A stretch of 64,000 nt of DNA. Origin: Lysobacter sp. K5869. GTDB taxonomy: Bacteria > Pseudomonadota > Gammaproteobacteria > Xanthomonadales > Xanthomonadaceae. Position 1 is the first letter of the stretch, and the number at the start of each line of letters is the position of its first letter. The stretch is taken from the NCBI RefSeq assembly GCF_018847975.1, contig NZ_CP072597.1, forward strand, positions 3,325,001 through 3,389,000. The letters run 5' to 3'. Positions 15,431 through 24,066 of this stretch are shown piece by piece. The notes under the pieces were generated by a model, which was not told the DNA's origin, did not search any database, and saw only the letters and a program-made list of their open reading frames with translations. The position numbers and the translations under genes were made by a program.

Positions 15431-17143
15431 ATGGCGAGCAAGAAGGCGGGCAAGTCCGCAAGCAAGAAATCCGCGAGCAAAACCGCCGCGCCGGCGCGCC
15501 AGCGCGCCGCGGGCAAGACGGCCGCGAAGGCCGGCAAGAGCGCGGTCAAGAAGACCAAGAAGACCGCGGCCAAGCCGCTGGCGGCGAAGAAGATCGTCAA
15601 GAAGGTCGCGGCCGGCAAGGTCGCGAAGAAGACTCCGGCGGCCAAGGCCGCGAAGAAGGTCGCGGGCAAGAAGGCCGCGGCGAAGAAGATCGTGAAGACG
15701 GCGGCGAAGTCCGTCGCTAAGAAGCCGGTCGCCAAGAAAACGGCCAAGTCCGTTGCCAAGAAGCCGGTCGCCAAGAAAGCGGCGAAGAAGGCCGCGGGCA
15801 AGCGGGTAGTCGTCAAGAAGGGCGGCGCTAAGAAGGTCGCCGCCGGCAAGTCGGCGAAGAAGATCGTCAAGAAGGCGTCGGCCGCGAAGGTCGCGGGCAA
15901 GGCGCCGGCGAAGAAGTCGGCGACCAAGAAAGCGGCGACCCGGCCGGTCGCCAAGAAGCCGGCCATCAAGCCGGCGGCGCCGAAGCGGGCCGCGCGCGCC
16001 GCCGCGCCGGCGAAATCGCCGGTCGTAGAGACCAAGAAGATCGTCGCGGTCAAGCCTGTCGCGAGCAAGCCGGCGGCCAAGCCGGTTGCGAGCAAGCCCG
16101 CCGTCGTCAAACCTGTTGTCGCCAAGTCTGTCGTCGCCAAGCCTGCTGCCGGCAAGTCCGCCGCTGTCGCCAAGCCGGCGGCGAGCGCGCCGGTCGTAAC
16201 CAAGCCGGCTGTAACCAAGCCTGCTGTAACCAAGCCGGCCGCAACCAAGCCCGCGGCGACCCAGCCGACGGCGGTCGCGGCCAAGCCCGCTGCCGCTCCG
16301 GCCAAGCCCGCCAAGCCGGCGAAGGCCGCGCAGCCCGCCGAGCCGAAGGCCGATGCCGTCGCCGCGCCCAAGCCCGCCGCCGCCAAGCCCGCGCGTCCGC
16401 GCGCCGAGCCCAAGCCCGCGCCGGCGCCGGCGCCGACCGCGCAGGACGAGCCGAAGCGTTCGGGCGATCTGTTCGCCGAACCGGCCGCCGTCGCGCCGGC
16501 CAAGCCCAAGGCCGAACGCAAGCCCAAGCCTAAGCCCGCCGCGACGCCCGCGACCGAGGCGCCTTCGTCGGTGCCGGCCGGTTCGCTGGTCGCCGCCGGT
16601 GCCGCGGCCGAAGCCGCCGCGCCGGCGCTGCAGGCCGAAGCGCATCGCGCCGATGACGCCGCCGCCGCGCCGAGCACGGTCGCGCAGGGCGCCGCCGAGA
16701 CCGCGTTGGAAGCCGGCAGCGACGAGGCCGAACAGACTCAGCCGCACGAAGCCGCCGAAGCGGCGGCATCGTCCGAGTCCGCCGACGCCGACGCCGGCGA
16801 CTCGTCCGACGCCGGCGACTCGTCCGACGCCGGCGACTCGTCCGACGCCGGCGACGGCGAAGACACCGCGTCCGCCGACGCCGCTCCCGCCCACATCACC
16901 CCCGAACAAGCGCTGGAAAACACCCGCCGCCTGCTCCAGGCCAAGCAGGACGCCGCGCGCGAACCGCAGCCGTGGCAGCAGCTCGATCCGGGCCACGGCC
17001 ACGCGCCGGCGCCGGGTCCGCAGTCCGAGAGCGCGGCGCACAAGGCCGGCGAACTGCACGCGGCCGAGAGCCGCATGGACGCGATCCAGGGCGAGATCGG
17101 CAGCCAGGACCGCCACAACCAGGGCAAGCGCGACAACCGCTGA
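15431..17143 (+). CDS. Histone H1-like alanine/lysine-rich protein with acidic C-terminal part
   Basis: A 570-residue low-complexity protein. Residues 1 to about 290 are built from Lys-Lys-Ala/Pro-Ala-Lys units (for example AKKPVAKKTAKSVAKKPVAK), like histone H1 tails and bacterial H1-like proteins. The middle is Ala/Pro-rich. About residues 430-480 are acidic, with SDAGDS repeated four times. The last 80 residues form a distinct helical block (ITPEQALENTRRLLQAKQDA ... MDAIQGEIGSQDRHNQGKR). The basic part probably binds nucleic acid non-specifically; a role in nucleoid compaction is inferred. It is larger than usual bacterial H1-like proteins, and repeat number probably varies between strains. 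Confidence 0.8.
   Translation: MASKKAGKSASKKSASKTAAPARQRAAGKTAAKAGKSAVKKTKKTAAKPLAAKKIVKKVAAGKVAKKTPAAKAAKKVAGKKAAAKKIVKTAAKSVAKKPVAKKTAKSVAKKPVAKKAAKKAAGKRVVVKKGGAKKVAAGKSAKKIVKKASAAKVAGKAPAKKSATKKAATRPVAKKPAIKPAAPKRAARAAAPAKSPVVETKKIVAVKPVASKPAAKPVASKPAVVKPVVAKSVVAKPAAGKSAAVAKPAASAPVVTKPAVTKPAVTKPAATKPAATQPTAVAAKPAAAPAKPAKPAKAAQPAEPKADAVAAPKPAAAKPARPRAEPKPAPAPAPTAQDEPKRSGDLFAEPAAVAPAKPKAERKPKPKPAATPATEAPSSVPAGSLVAAGAAAEAAAPALQAEAHRADDAAAAPSTVAQGAAETALEAGSDEAEQTQPHEAAEAAASSESADADAGDSSDAGDSSDAGDSSDAGDGEDTASADAAPAHITPEQALENTRRLLQAKQDAAREPQPWQQLDPGHGHAPAPGPQSESAAHKAGELHAAESRMDAIQGEIGSQDRHNQGKRDNR
16796..16860 (+). repeat. 18-bp tandem repeat in the H1-like gene
   Basis: An 18-base unit encoding GDSSDA occurs nearly four times in succession. 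Neighbouring copies are almost identical, pointing to recent slippage-driven expansion. Confidence 0.7.
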
Positions 17144-17227
17144 GCCGTTCCGGCCGGCATCGCCCGCGCGGGCGGTGCCGGCATCGGCGCGTCCGCGCGG
17201 CGCGCCGCTTTCGCACAGGACCCGACC

Positions 17228-17503
17228 ATGCCCGTTCCCGTGAACCACGATCCCGCGCAGCAACGCTTCACCACCGTCGTCGACGGCGTCGAAGCGGAGC
17301 TGGAGTACCAGATGCGCGGCGACCAACTCGTCATCACCCACACCGGCGTGCCCGACGCCATCGGCGGCCGCGGCATCGCCAGCGATCTGGTCCGCGCCGC
17401 GTTCGAGTACGCGCGCGGGGCGGGCTACAAGGTGCGCCCGGCGTGTTCCTACGCCGCGGCCTGGGCCGAGCGGCATCCGGAGTATTCGCAGCTGCTGGCC
17501 TGA
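17228..17503 (+). CDS. Small GNAT-type N-acetyltransferase (YjdJ/GNAT_14-like)
   Basis: A 91-residue single-domain protein. It shows the compact GNAT pattern: FTTVVDGVEAELEYQMRGDQ, then VPDAIGGRGIASDLVRAAFEYARGAG, where GGRGIA matches the acetyl-CoA pyrophosphate loop, and a C-terminal YAAAWAERHPEY segment with a Cys just before it (RPACSY). This matches the COG2388-type short acetyltransferases. The substrate is unknown. The gene has ATG with a purine-rich site (ACAGGA) upstream and follows the H1-like gene by 84 bases; acetylation of that Lys-rich protein is an attractive but unproven idea. Confidence 0.85.
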   Translation: MPVPVNHDPAQQRFTTVVDGVEAELEYQMRGDQLVITHTGVPDAIGGRGIASDLVRAAFEYARGAGYKVRPACSYAAAWAERHPEYSQLLA

Positions 17504-18035
17504 TTGCGGCCGCAAGACGCCAGGTCCGGCGCCGGCAGCGGCGTCGCGGCCGGCGCATCGCGTCCTCGCCGTTCCCGGGTTTCGCGCAAGCCGGCCCGGC
17601 CGGCGCCATGGCGGCGAAGCCGCAGCCGGCCTGATTCCAGCGCGATCGGGCCTCGGCTTGAGCCGGTCTCCGGCGCAATTCGGCAGCATCCCCAGCCGTG
17701 ATTCCAGCTCGATCCGGCGATGCCGCGAGCCGGACTCCCGCGCAGTTCCACCACGGCCCGAGCCCGATTCCGGCTCGATCCGACCGCGCCGCAAACCGCG
17801 CTCCAGCGCAAAGCGGCTGCGCCGCCACGAGCAGCCGGCAGCGCAAACCCGGCCCGGCCCGAGTCGGCTCGCAGCGCGATCCGCGGCGAATCCGTCGCCG
17901 ACCCCGCCGAATCCTCGCCAAAATCCGCCGAACCTGAGCCGTTCGCCCCCGCCGCACTCGCCATCGCCGCGCGACTGTGCCAGCCTACGCGCCCCCCACG
18001 CCTTCCGCAGGCCGGTTTTCCGGCATGCTTCGCCC
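17504..18035. other. 530-base non-coding stretch with degenerate ~66-bp tandem repeat
   Basis: No convincing gene is seen between the acetyltransferase and rluF. The stretch is very GC-rich and contains at least three copies of a loosely conserved unit starting GATTCCAGCTCGATCC-like at 17633, 17700 and 17766, about 66 bases apart. Confidence 0.55.
17633..17830. repeat. Degenerate ~66-bp tandem repeat, three copies
   Basis: Copies begin GATTCCAGCGCGATCG (17633), GATTCCAGCTCGATCC (17700) and GATTCCGGCTCGATCC (17766). Each continues with a G/C-rich part ending near (C)GCGCA. Spacing is 67 and 66 bases. Confidence 0.6.
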
Positions 18036-18749
18036 ATGCGCCTGAACAAACACATCAGCGACACCGGTTTCTGCTCCCGCCGCGAGGCCGACCGCCTCAT
18101 CGCCGAGGGCCGGGTCACCGTCAACGGCCTGCGCGGCCGGGTCGGCAGCGAAGTGGGCGAGGGCGACGAGGTGCGCGTGGACGGCGAGGTCCTGCGCGTG
18201 CGCGTCGCCGCCAAGGGCAAGCGCCAGCACGTCTACATCGTGCTCAACAAGCCGGTCGGCGTGGTCTGCACCACCGAATCCGGGGTCAAGGACAACATCG
18301 TCGACTTCGTCGGCCACGACCGCCGCATTTTCCCGATCGGCCGCCTGGACAAGGATTCCGAAGGCCTGATCCTGCTGACCAGCAACGGCGACATCGTCAA
18401 CGAGATCCTGCGCGCGGAGAACAAGCTGGAAAAGGAGTACCTGGTGGCGGTCAACCATGAGGTCACCCCCGAATTCCTGCGCAACATGGGCCGCGGCGTG
18501 CCGATCCACGGCCAGACCACGCTGCCGTGCAAGACCGGCAAGCTCGGCCGCTTCGGTTTCCGCATCGTTTTGGTGCAGGGCCTCAACCGGCAGATCCGCC
18601 TGATGGCGGCGCATTTCGGTTTCCGGGTCAAGCAACTGCTGCGCGTGCGCATCGGCAATGTGAAGCTCGGCCACCTCAAGCCGGGCCAGTGGCGCAATCT
18701 CACCGATCCGGAACTGCAAGGCCTGCTGCCGCAACGCACGCAGTGGTGA
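18036..18749 (+). CDS. rluF: 23S rRNA pseudouridine synthase RluF
   Basis: A 237-residue RsuA-family pseudouridine synthase. An N-terminal S4 RNA-binding domain (MRLNKHISDTGFCSRREADR, VTVNGLRG) is followed by the catalytic domain with the family motif PIGRLDKDSEGLILLTSNGD, where the first Asp is the catalytic nucleophile. LVQGLNRQIRLMAAHFGF is also typical. Best match by length and motif is RluF, which modifies U2604 (and U2605) of 23S rRNA in E. coli. The exact target here is inferred. The start at 18036 matches the S4 domain start; the open frame upstream is repeat-derived. Confidence 0.9.
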   Translation: MRLNKHISDTGFCSRREADRLIAEGRVTVNGLRGRVGSEVGEGDEVRVDGEVLRVRVAAKGKRQHVYIVLNKPVGVVCTTESGVKDNIVDFVGHDRRIFPIGRLDKDSEGLILLTSNGDIVNEILRAENKLEKEYLVAVNHEVTPEFLRNMGRGVPIHGQTTLPCKTGKLGRFGFRIVLVQGLNRQIRLMAAHFGFRVKQLLRVRIGNVKLGHLKPGQWRNLTDPELQGLLPQRTQW

Positions 18750-18886
18750 ACGCCGGGCAAACGCGCGCGCGGCCGCGGGCCGCACAACGCATCGCGGACG
18801 CCGCGGCCTAGATGCCGGCGTCACGCCTTGGGCGATAATGTCGCGCGCAAACCCCACGGACGCACCCTCGAGATAAGGATCGCTGC

Positions 18887-19723
18887 ATGAAGCGCGTCAC
18901 CGCCGTCTGCGTGTTGGCCCTGGCCCTGGCGGCCTGCAAGAAGGAAGCCGACACGCCCGCGACCAGCCAATCGACCGCGCCCGCGCAAACCGCGGCGCTG
19001 CCCGCGCCGGTGGCCGACGCCGCCAACGCGCCGGTCGAGCTCAAGGAAGTGGTCGAGACCACGCCGGACTATGTGGTCGGCATCACCTACGCGACCCAAG
19101 CGGCCAAGTACCCGGGGCTGGCGCGCGAACTCAAGCGCTACGCCGACGACGCGCGTTCGGAACTGGTCGAGGCCGCCGGCGGCCGCACCGCCAAGGACAA
19201 TCCCTCGCCGTACGAGTTGTCGCTGACCTTCGACGACGTGATCGACTCGCCCGACCTGATGGCGGTCTCCGCCGACGGCAGCAGCTACACCGGCGGCGCC
19301 CACGCCGCGCCGCTGATCGCGCGCTTCGTCTGGCTGCCCAAGCAGAACAAGCGGCTGACCGCGCAGGAACTGGTGCCGGACAAGGCCGGCTGGACCGCGA
19401 TCTCGCAGTACGTGCGCGAGCAACTGCACTCCGCGCTGTCGCAGCGCATCGACGCCGACGATCTGGCCCCGGCCGTGCGCGCCGAGCAGATCGAAACCGG
19501 CGGCCGCATGATCGACGACGGCACCGCCGCCGACCCGGCCAACTTCGCCATGTTCGAGCCGGTGCGCGGCGCCGACGGCAAGCTCAGCGCGCTCAAGTTC
19601 GTGTTCGCGCCGTACGAAGTCGGCCCGTACTCCGACGGCACCCAGACCGTGGAAGTGCCGGCCTCGGTGCTGTTGCCGCATCTGGCCCCGGCCTACCGCG
19701 GCCTGTTCCTCGGCGGCGCCTGA
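18887..19723 (+). CDS. DUF3298/DUF4163 (RsiV/PdaC C-terminal-like) lipoprotein
   Basis: A 278-residue envelope protein. Its signal has a lipobox (MKRVTAVCVLALALAAC). After a Ser/Thr/Pro/Ala linker comes a DUF4163-like strand region (TTPDYVVGITYATQAAKYPG). It is followed by a DUF3298-like part containing SYTGGAHAAPLIARFVWLPK and FAPYEVGPYSDGTQTVEVP, the classic end motif in which the tail AYAxG/GPYxxG occurs. Homologous domains are found in RsiV and PdaC, but the function of the free lipoprotein is unknown. It is a single-gene unit with an A/G-rich site just before ATG. Confidence 0.8.
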   Translation: MKRVTAVCVLALALAACKKEADTPATSQSTAPAQTAALPAPVADAANAPVELKEVVETTPDYVVGITYATQAAKYPGLARELKRYADDARSELVEAAGGRTAKDNPSPYELSLTFDDVIDSPDLMAVSADGSSYTGGAHAAPLIARFVWLPKQNKRLTAQELVPDKAGWTAISQYVREQLHSALSQRIDADDLAPAVRAEQIETGGRMIDDGTAADPANFAMFEPVRGADGKLSALKFVFAPYEVGPYSDGTQTVEVPASVLLPHLAPAYRGLFLGGA

Positions 19724-20034
19724 GCCGCCGCCACCGCGTCCCGCGCCGCTGTCGCCATGGCGGCAACGCAGCGTTCGGCGGCGCCGGCAAGTTCGGGCAC
19801 ATCGCCGCCGCGCGCCCTTTGTTATCGTGACTTCGCGGCGCCGGCCGCGCGCCCGGCAGGCGCGCCGGGGCGCCGCAGGAAGCCCGCGCCCGCGGGCCAT
19901 GCCGTCTCAGGACGAGGCTGCGCGCCGCCGGCGCGCGGCGAAAACGGCGGGCCGGATTCGGTACGCCCGGAACGCCGGAAAAAAAGCAGATCGAGCACCC
20001 ACCGGGCGTCCCCCGCCCCGAGCACGAGGTCGCC
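19724..20034. other. 311-base intergenic region
   Basis: GC-rich spacer between the lipoprotein gene and the cyclopropane synthase gene. I see no gene or strong hairpin, apart from an A-run (GGAAAAAAAGCAG) near 19978 that may belong to the cfa leader. Confidence 0.4.
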
Positions 20035-21180
20035 ATGTCGCTTGCGTCGCTGCACAAACGAGTCGAAGGATTGCTGGAGCAGGCCGACATCCGCATCGGC
20101 GGCGGCCGGCCGTGGGACATGCAGGTCGAGGACGAGGCGTTCTATTCGCGGGTGATCGCGCAAGGTTCGCTCGGCCTGGGCGAGAGCTACATGGACGGCG
20201 AGTGGCACGCGCAGTCGCTCGACGGCTTGCTGGAGCGGCTGATGCGCGCCCACGTCGACGAGCAGGTGCACGGCTGGACGGCGCTCCTCGACGGCCTGCG
20301 CGCGCACTTGATCAATCTGCAAAGCCACCGCCGCAGCTTCACCGTCGGCGAACGCCATTACGACCTGGGCAACGATCTCTACCGCGCGATGCTCGGCAAG
20401 CGGATGGTCTACAGCTGCGGCTATTGGCGCGACCGCAGCGGCCAGCCGCTGCGCGATTTGGACGCGGCGCAAGAAGCCAAGCTCGATCTGGTCTGCCGCA
20501 AGCTCGGCCTCAAGCCCGGCATGCGCGTGCTCGACATCGGCTGCGGCTGGGGCGAGGCGCTGAAATTCGCGGCCGAGCGCTACGGCATCGTCGGCGTGGG
20601 CGTGACCGTGTCGCACGAGCAGGCCGAATTCGCCCGCGAGCTGTGCCGCGGCTTGCCGGTGGAAATCCGTTTGCAGGATTACCGCGACCTCGACCAGCGC
20701 TTCGACCGGATCTTCTCGCTGGGCATGTTCGAGCACGTCGGGGTCAAGAACTACGCCGCCTATTTCGACGTGGCGCTGCGCTGCCTGGACCGCGCCAGCG
20801 AAGGCGGCGGCCTGTTCCTGCTGCACACCATCGGCGGCAACAAATCGGTGAGCCATACCGATCCGTGGATCGCCAAGTACATCTTCCCCAACTCGATGCT
20901 GCCCTCGGCGCGGCAGATCGCCGAACACGCGGAAAACCGCTTCGTGATCGAGGACTGGCATAACTTCAGCGCCGACTACGACCTGACCTTGCAGGCTTGG
21001 CGCGCGAACGTGGAAGCGGTCTGGGACGAACTGGACCCGCGCTACGACGAGCGTTTCCGGCGCATGTGGCGGTTCTATCTGGCCGCCTCGATGGCGACCT
21101 TCCGCACCCGGCATGCGCAGCTGTGGCAGTTGGTGTTGTCGCCGGACGGGGTGCCGGGGGGATACGTCGCGCCGCGGTGA
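20035..21180 (+). CDS. cfa: Cyclopropane-fatty-acyl-phospholipid synthase family methyltransferase
   Basis: A 381-residue SAM-dependent enzyme. The N-terminal domain has the family pattern GLGESYMDGEWHAQSLDGLL. The SAM site is MRVLDIGCGWGEALKFAAER (motif I) and the family-specific segment YDLGNDLYRAMLGKRMVYSCGYW precedes it. HEQAEFARELCR and IFSLGMFEHVG follow (motifs post-I and II, with the Glu-His pair used in catalysis). The enzyme adds a methylene bridge to cis double bonds in membrane lipids, often in stationary phase. The length agrees with E. coli Cfa. It is convergent with the permease gene; a set of short repeats separates the two. Confidence 0.93.
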   Translation: MSLASLHKRVEGLLEQADIRIGGGRPWDMQVEDEAFYSRVIAQGSLGLGESYMDGEWHAQSLDGLLERLMRAHVDEQVHGWTALLDGLRAHLINLQSHRRSFTVGERHYDLGNDLYRAMLGKRMVYSCGYWRDRSGQPLRDLDAAQEAKLDLVCRKLGLKPGMRVLDIGCGWGEALKFAAERYGIVGVGVTVSHEQAEFARELCRGLPVEIRLQDYRDLDQRFDRIFSLGMFEHVGVKNYAAYFDVALRCLDRASEGGGLFLLHTIGGNKSVSHTDPWIAKYIFPNSMLPSARQIAEHAENRFVIEDWHNFSADYDLTLQAWRANVEAVWDELDPRYDERFRRMWRFYLAASMATFRTRHAQLWQLVLSPDGVPGGYVAPR

Positions 21181-21310
21181 CGATCGGAGATAGCGGACGA
21201 TCAGAGATAGCGGACGATCAGAGATAGCGAATAGGAGATAGCGAATAGGAGATAGAAGTTAGCGAAAGCGGCTTTCGCTATCTCCTACCTCCCATCCGCT
21301 ATCTCCCGCT
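21181..21310. repeat. Tandem and inverted GGAGATAGCG repeats between convergent genes
   Basis: Three 17-base units (CGATCRGAGATAGCGGA, from 21181, 21198 and 21215) are followed by a TAGGAGATAGCGAA copy (21232-21245). They pair with inverted copies at 21274-21287 (14 bp perfect) and 21295-21306 (12 bp perfect). An inner hairpin AGCGAAAGC/GCTTTCGCT lies at 21261-21279. The whole likely forms a bidirectional terminator. Confidence 0.75.
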
Positions 21311-22747
21311 TCAAGATTCCTGCGCCAATTTCGAATGCCGAATGCCGTACCCGAAATACACCAACAACCCCAACGACACCCAGATCAGGAAGATCAGCCA
21401 GGTGATCGCCGCCAGCTCGGCCAGCAGCCAGATTGAGAAGGCGATGCCGACGATCGGGATCAGCGGCACCAGCGGGGTGCGGAAGCTGCGTTCCAGGTTC
21501 GGCTTGCGCACGCGCAGCACCCACACCGAGGCGCAGATGATGATGAAGGCCGAGAGCACGCCGATGTTGACCAGCTTGGCGACCTCGCCGATCGGCAGGA
21601 AGCCGGCGACCAGCGCGGTGAACACGCCCAGGGCGATGGTCGGGCGGTGCGGGGTGCCGTACTTCGGGTGGATCTTGGCGAACCAGCCCGGCAGCAGGCC
21701 GTCGCGCGAGAGCGAGAACCAAATGCGCGCCGCGCCGAGCATGAAGGCGAACAGCACGCTGGCGATGCCGATCACCGCCGAGAACGCGATGGCCTTGGCG
21801 ATCCACGGCAGGCCCAGCGCGGCGAAGGCGTCGGACACCGGGGCGTCGCCGCCGAGCGTGGAGTAGTGGGCGATGCCGGTCAGCACCAGCGACACCGCCA
21901 GATACAGCACCATCGACACGCCCAGCGACAGCAGCACCGCGCGCGGCAGGTCGCGTTGCGGGTTCTTGGATTCCTCCGCCGCCGTGGTCAGGGTGTCGTA
22001 GCCGAACACGGCGAAGAACACCACCGCCGCGGCCGTGCCCACGCCCTTCCAGCCGAAGTGGCCGACGCCTTGTTCGTCGACGATGCGCTCGGGGATGAAG
22101 GGCACCCAGTTGGCGGTGTTGATGTAGAACACGCCCACGCCGATCACCAGCACCACGGCCAGGACCTTGATGATGACGATCAAGGTGTTGAAGCGCGCGC
22201 CCCATTCGGTGCGGAACACCAGCAGCGCGGAAACGGCGAGCGTCACCAGCGCGGCGATCAGGTTGAAGAACCGGCCCTCGCCGGTGCCGTAGGCGCCTTG
22301 CGCCCACACCGGCAGATGGATGCCGACGCCCTCCAGCAGCACCTGCACGTAGCCGGACCAGCCGATCGCCACCACCGCCACGATCAGCGCGTACTCCAGC
22401 AGCAAGTCCCAGCCGATCAGCCACGCCGCCAGTTCGCCCAGGGTGGCGTAGCTGTAGGTGTAGGCGCTGCCGGTGACCGGGATCATGCCGGCGAACTCGG
22501 CGTAGCACAGCGCCGCGGCGGCGCTGGCGATGCCGGCGATCAGGAAGGCCAGGGCTACCGCCGGGCCGGCGTTGGCCGCCGCTTCGTGGCCGGCGAGCAC
22601 GAACACGCCCACGCCGATGATGCCGCCGATGCCGATGGCGGTGAGCTGCCAGAGCCCGAGCACGCGGCGGAAGTCCGAGCGCTTGCCGGCCTCCGCCTGT
22701 AGTTGTTCCACCGACTTGTGCCGCAGGATCTTGGCGACCAGGCTCAT
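21311..22747 (-). CDS. Amino acid permease, APC superfamily (cationic amino acid transporter-like)
   Basis: A 478-residue inner-membrane transporter with about 12 or more hydrophobic helices. The N-terminal GIGGIIGVGVFVLAGHEAAANAGPAVALAFL carries the APC helix-1 motif (GIGxxIGxGIF), split here so as to quote only part: GIGGIIGVGVFVLAG. The pattern SAAAALCYAEFAGMIPVTGSAY is typical of the CAT/YfnA type. The start at 22747 has GGAG near the correct spacing; upstream Met codons lack it. It may import arginine, lysine or other amino acids; the substrate is not set by sequence. Confidence 0.9.
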   Translation of the reverse strand: MSLVAKILRHKSVEQLQAEAGKRSDFRRVLGLWQLTAIGIGGIIGVGVFVLAGHEAAANAGPAVALAFLIAGIASAAAALCYAEFAGMIPVTGSAYTYSYATLGELAAWLIGWDLLLEYALIVAVVAIGWSGYVQVLLEGVGIHLPVWAQGAYGTGEGRFFNLIAALVTLAVSALLVFRTEWGARFNTLIVIIKVLAVVLVIGVGVFYINTANWVPFIPERIVDEQGVGHFGWKGVGTAAAVVFFAVFGYDTLTTAAEESKNPQRDLPRAVLLSLGVSMVLYLAVSLVLTGIAHYSTLGGDAPVSDAFAALGLPWIAKAIAFSAVIGIASVLFAFMLGAARIWFSLSRDGLLPGWFAKIHPKYGTPHRPTIALGVFTALVAGFLPIGEVAKLVNIGVLSAFIIICASVWVLRVRKPNLERSFRTPLVPLIPIVGIAFSIWLLAELAAITWLIFLIWVSLGLLVYFGYGIRHSKLAQES

Positions 22748-22922
22748 CGAGCGCTCCGATACGAATGACCGCCGAATCATAGCGGCTGCGCGGGCCGGCG
22801 GCGGACGGGGGCGCATGGTCGCCGACGGACGTCGGGCCGCGGGTGTCGCGCCCGTCGGTTCACACGGCGGCGCGGGCGACGTTCATCGCCATCGAGGCGT
22901 CCGCCACCGGCGGCGTCGGACC

Positions 22923-22948
22923 GGCCCGCCGCGGTCGCGCGGCGGGCC
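22923..22948. promoter_or_regulatory. Perfect 11-bp hairpin before the first small paralogue
   Basis: GGCCCGCCGCG (22923-22933), loop GTCG, then the exact complement (22938-22948). It ends 28 bases before the start codon at 22977. It could be an attenuator, a processing site or an operator; there is no T-run. Confidence 0.55.
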
Positions 22949-22976
22949 TCGATCATGCGCTGTCAGGAGTGCCCGC

Positions 22977-23282
22977 ATGCCTTACGTCTACGTCAACGAA
23001 GTCAGCGACAAGAAAATCCAGAAGCTCGCCGATCCCGAACAGGCCGAGGCGGTGCTGCAGACCATCTCGACCCTGGCCGGGATGACCGCGCCGGTGGCCG
23101 GCGACCAGGTCAACCAGTGGCTGGCGCTGCTCGCCACCAACCGGATCGTGGCGCAGAAGGTCAAGACCAGCGCGAACATGATCGAGATCTACCCGGGCGG
23201 CAAGCGCGCACCGGACCGGATCTTCATGACCGTGGCCAACGGCACGGTGACCATCGTCGCGGTGGGCGAAGCCAGCCATTGA
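22977..23282 (+). CDS. Small protein of unknown function, paralogue A
   Basis: A 101-residue protein without signal peptide. It starts MPYVYVNEVSDKKIQKLADP, has a helical centre, and ends in a beta-rich block YPGGKRAPDRIFMTVANGTV followed by TIVAVGEASH. It is clearly related to the gene at 23740: both begin M-x-Y-x-(Y/F)-V-N-x-V, and both share PGG-x(3)-PDRI-x-MTVA-(N/D)-G-x-VTI. I do not recognise the family. The start has AGGAG nine bases upstream. The flanks are unusually GC-rich, non-coding and long, so the gene is separated from all neighbours except its paralogue. Confidence 0.75.
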   Translation: MPYVYVNEVSDKKIQKLADPEQAEAVLQTISTLAGMTAPVAGDQVNQWLALLATNRIVAQKVKTSANMIEIYPGGKRAPDRIFMTVANGTVTIVAVGEASH

Positions 23283-23739
23283 GGCCGCGCGGGCGGCGCG
23301 GGGCGCCGCGCGGCCGGACCGGCGGCCGGCGCGGCGCTCGTCGCGATCGCGCCGGCGTCGGTCGCCGCGGCGCTCGGCTTCGGCCCGCAGCGCGGGCCGC
23401 GTCGGGCTCGGCGTTCGAACTGCGCTCGCCGGCGCTGGCGAGGCCTGCGTGCGGAGCGGGCCTCGCGAGCGGGCGTCGCGTCCCGCGCCGCCCGCCGCGC
23501 GCGTTCGCGTTGCGGCGGTTCGCCGCCGTCGGCGTTGCCGCGTGCGGGCGGAACCCGTCCTGCGCGACCGTTCGCGATCGTGGCCGGCGGCGGATCGTCG
23601 CCGAGGACCGCGCGTAACCGCCGGGAGGACCGCGCCGGCTTCACGGCCGGCGTCTCCCGCGCGTTGAGCAGGCCTAGGCGTCCGGTCCGCGGGCGCGCCG
23701 CAGGCGCGGCGGTTTCCCGCGCATCGCCCAGGAGTGTCC
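23283..23739. other. 457-base GC-rich spacer between the two paralogues
   Basis: Almost entirely G and C with many short CG-rich palindromes. Many overlapping reading frames stay open because of composition, but none has a good start site or protein-like sequence. I see no gene. Confidence 0.5.
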
Positions 23740-24066
23740 ATGTCCTACTTATTCGTCAATCACGTCACCAACGAACAGATGCAGCAGTTGTCCGCGCCGG
23801 TGCAGGACGCCGCGGCGATCGAGGCGATCGCGGCCATCGCCGAGCAGACTTCGGTGCCCAAGACCGATCCGAACGGGCCGGCCAAGACCGACCAGATCGC
23901 GGTGTGGATCAAGCTGCTGGAGAGCTACGGCTTCATCGCCCAGCGCGGCGGCGGCGCCAATGCGATCACCGTCCTGCCCGGCGGCAACAGTTCGCCGGAC
24001 CGCATCACGATGACCGTGGCCGACGGTCTGGTGACCATCACCGGGGTCAGCGAAGTCGCGGCGTAA
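23740..24066 (+). CDS. Small protein of unknown function, paralogue B
   Basis: A 108-residue protein, second copy of the family at 22977. It starts MSYLFVNHVTNEQMQQLSAP and ends LPGGNSSPDRITMTVADGLV then TITGVSEVAA. Compared with paralogue A it carries a short insert (PKTDPNGPAKTD) before the conserved Trp (VWIKLLESYG versus QWLALLATNR). Start ATG at 23740 with GGAG five bases upstream; a GTG at 23734 would overlap this site and is unlikely. Divergence is large in the middle and small in the C-terminal block, so that block is probably the functional core. Function unknown. Confidence 0.75.
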   Translation: MSYLFVNHVTNEQMQQLSAPVQDAAAIEAIAAIAEQTSVPKTDPNGPAKTDQIAVWIKLLESYGFIAQRGGGANAITVLPGGNSSPDRITMTVADGLVTITGVSEVAA

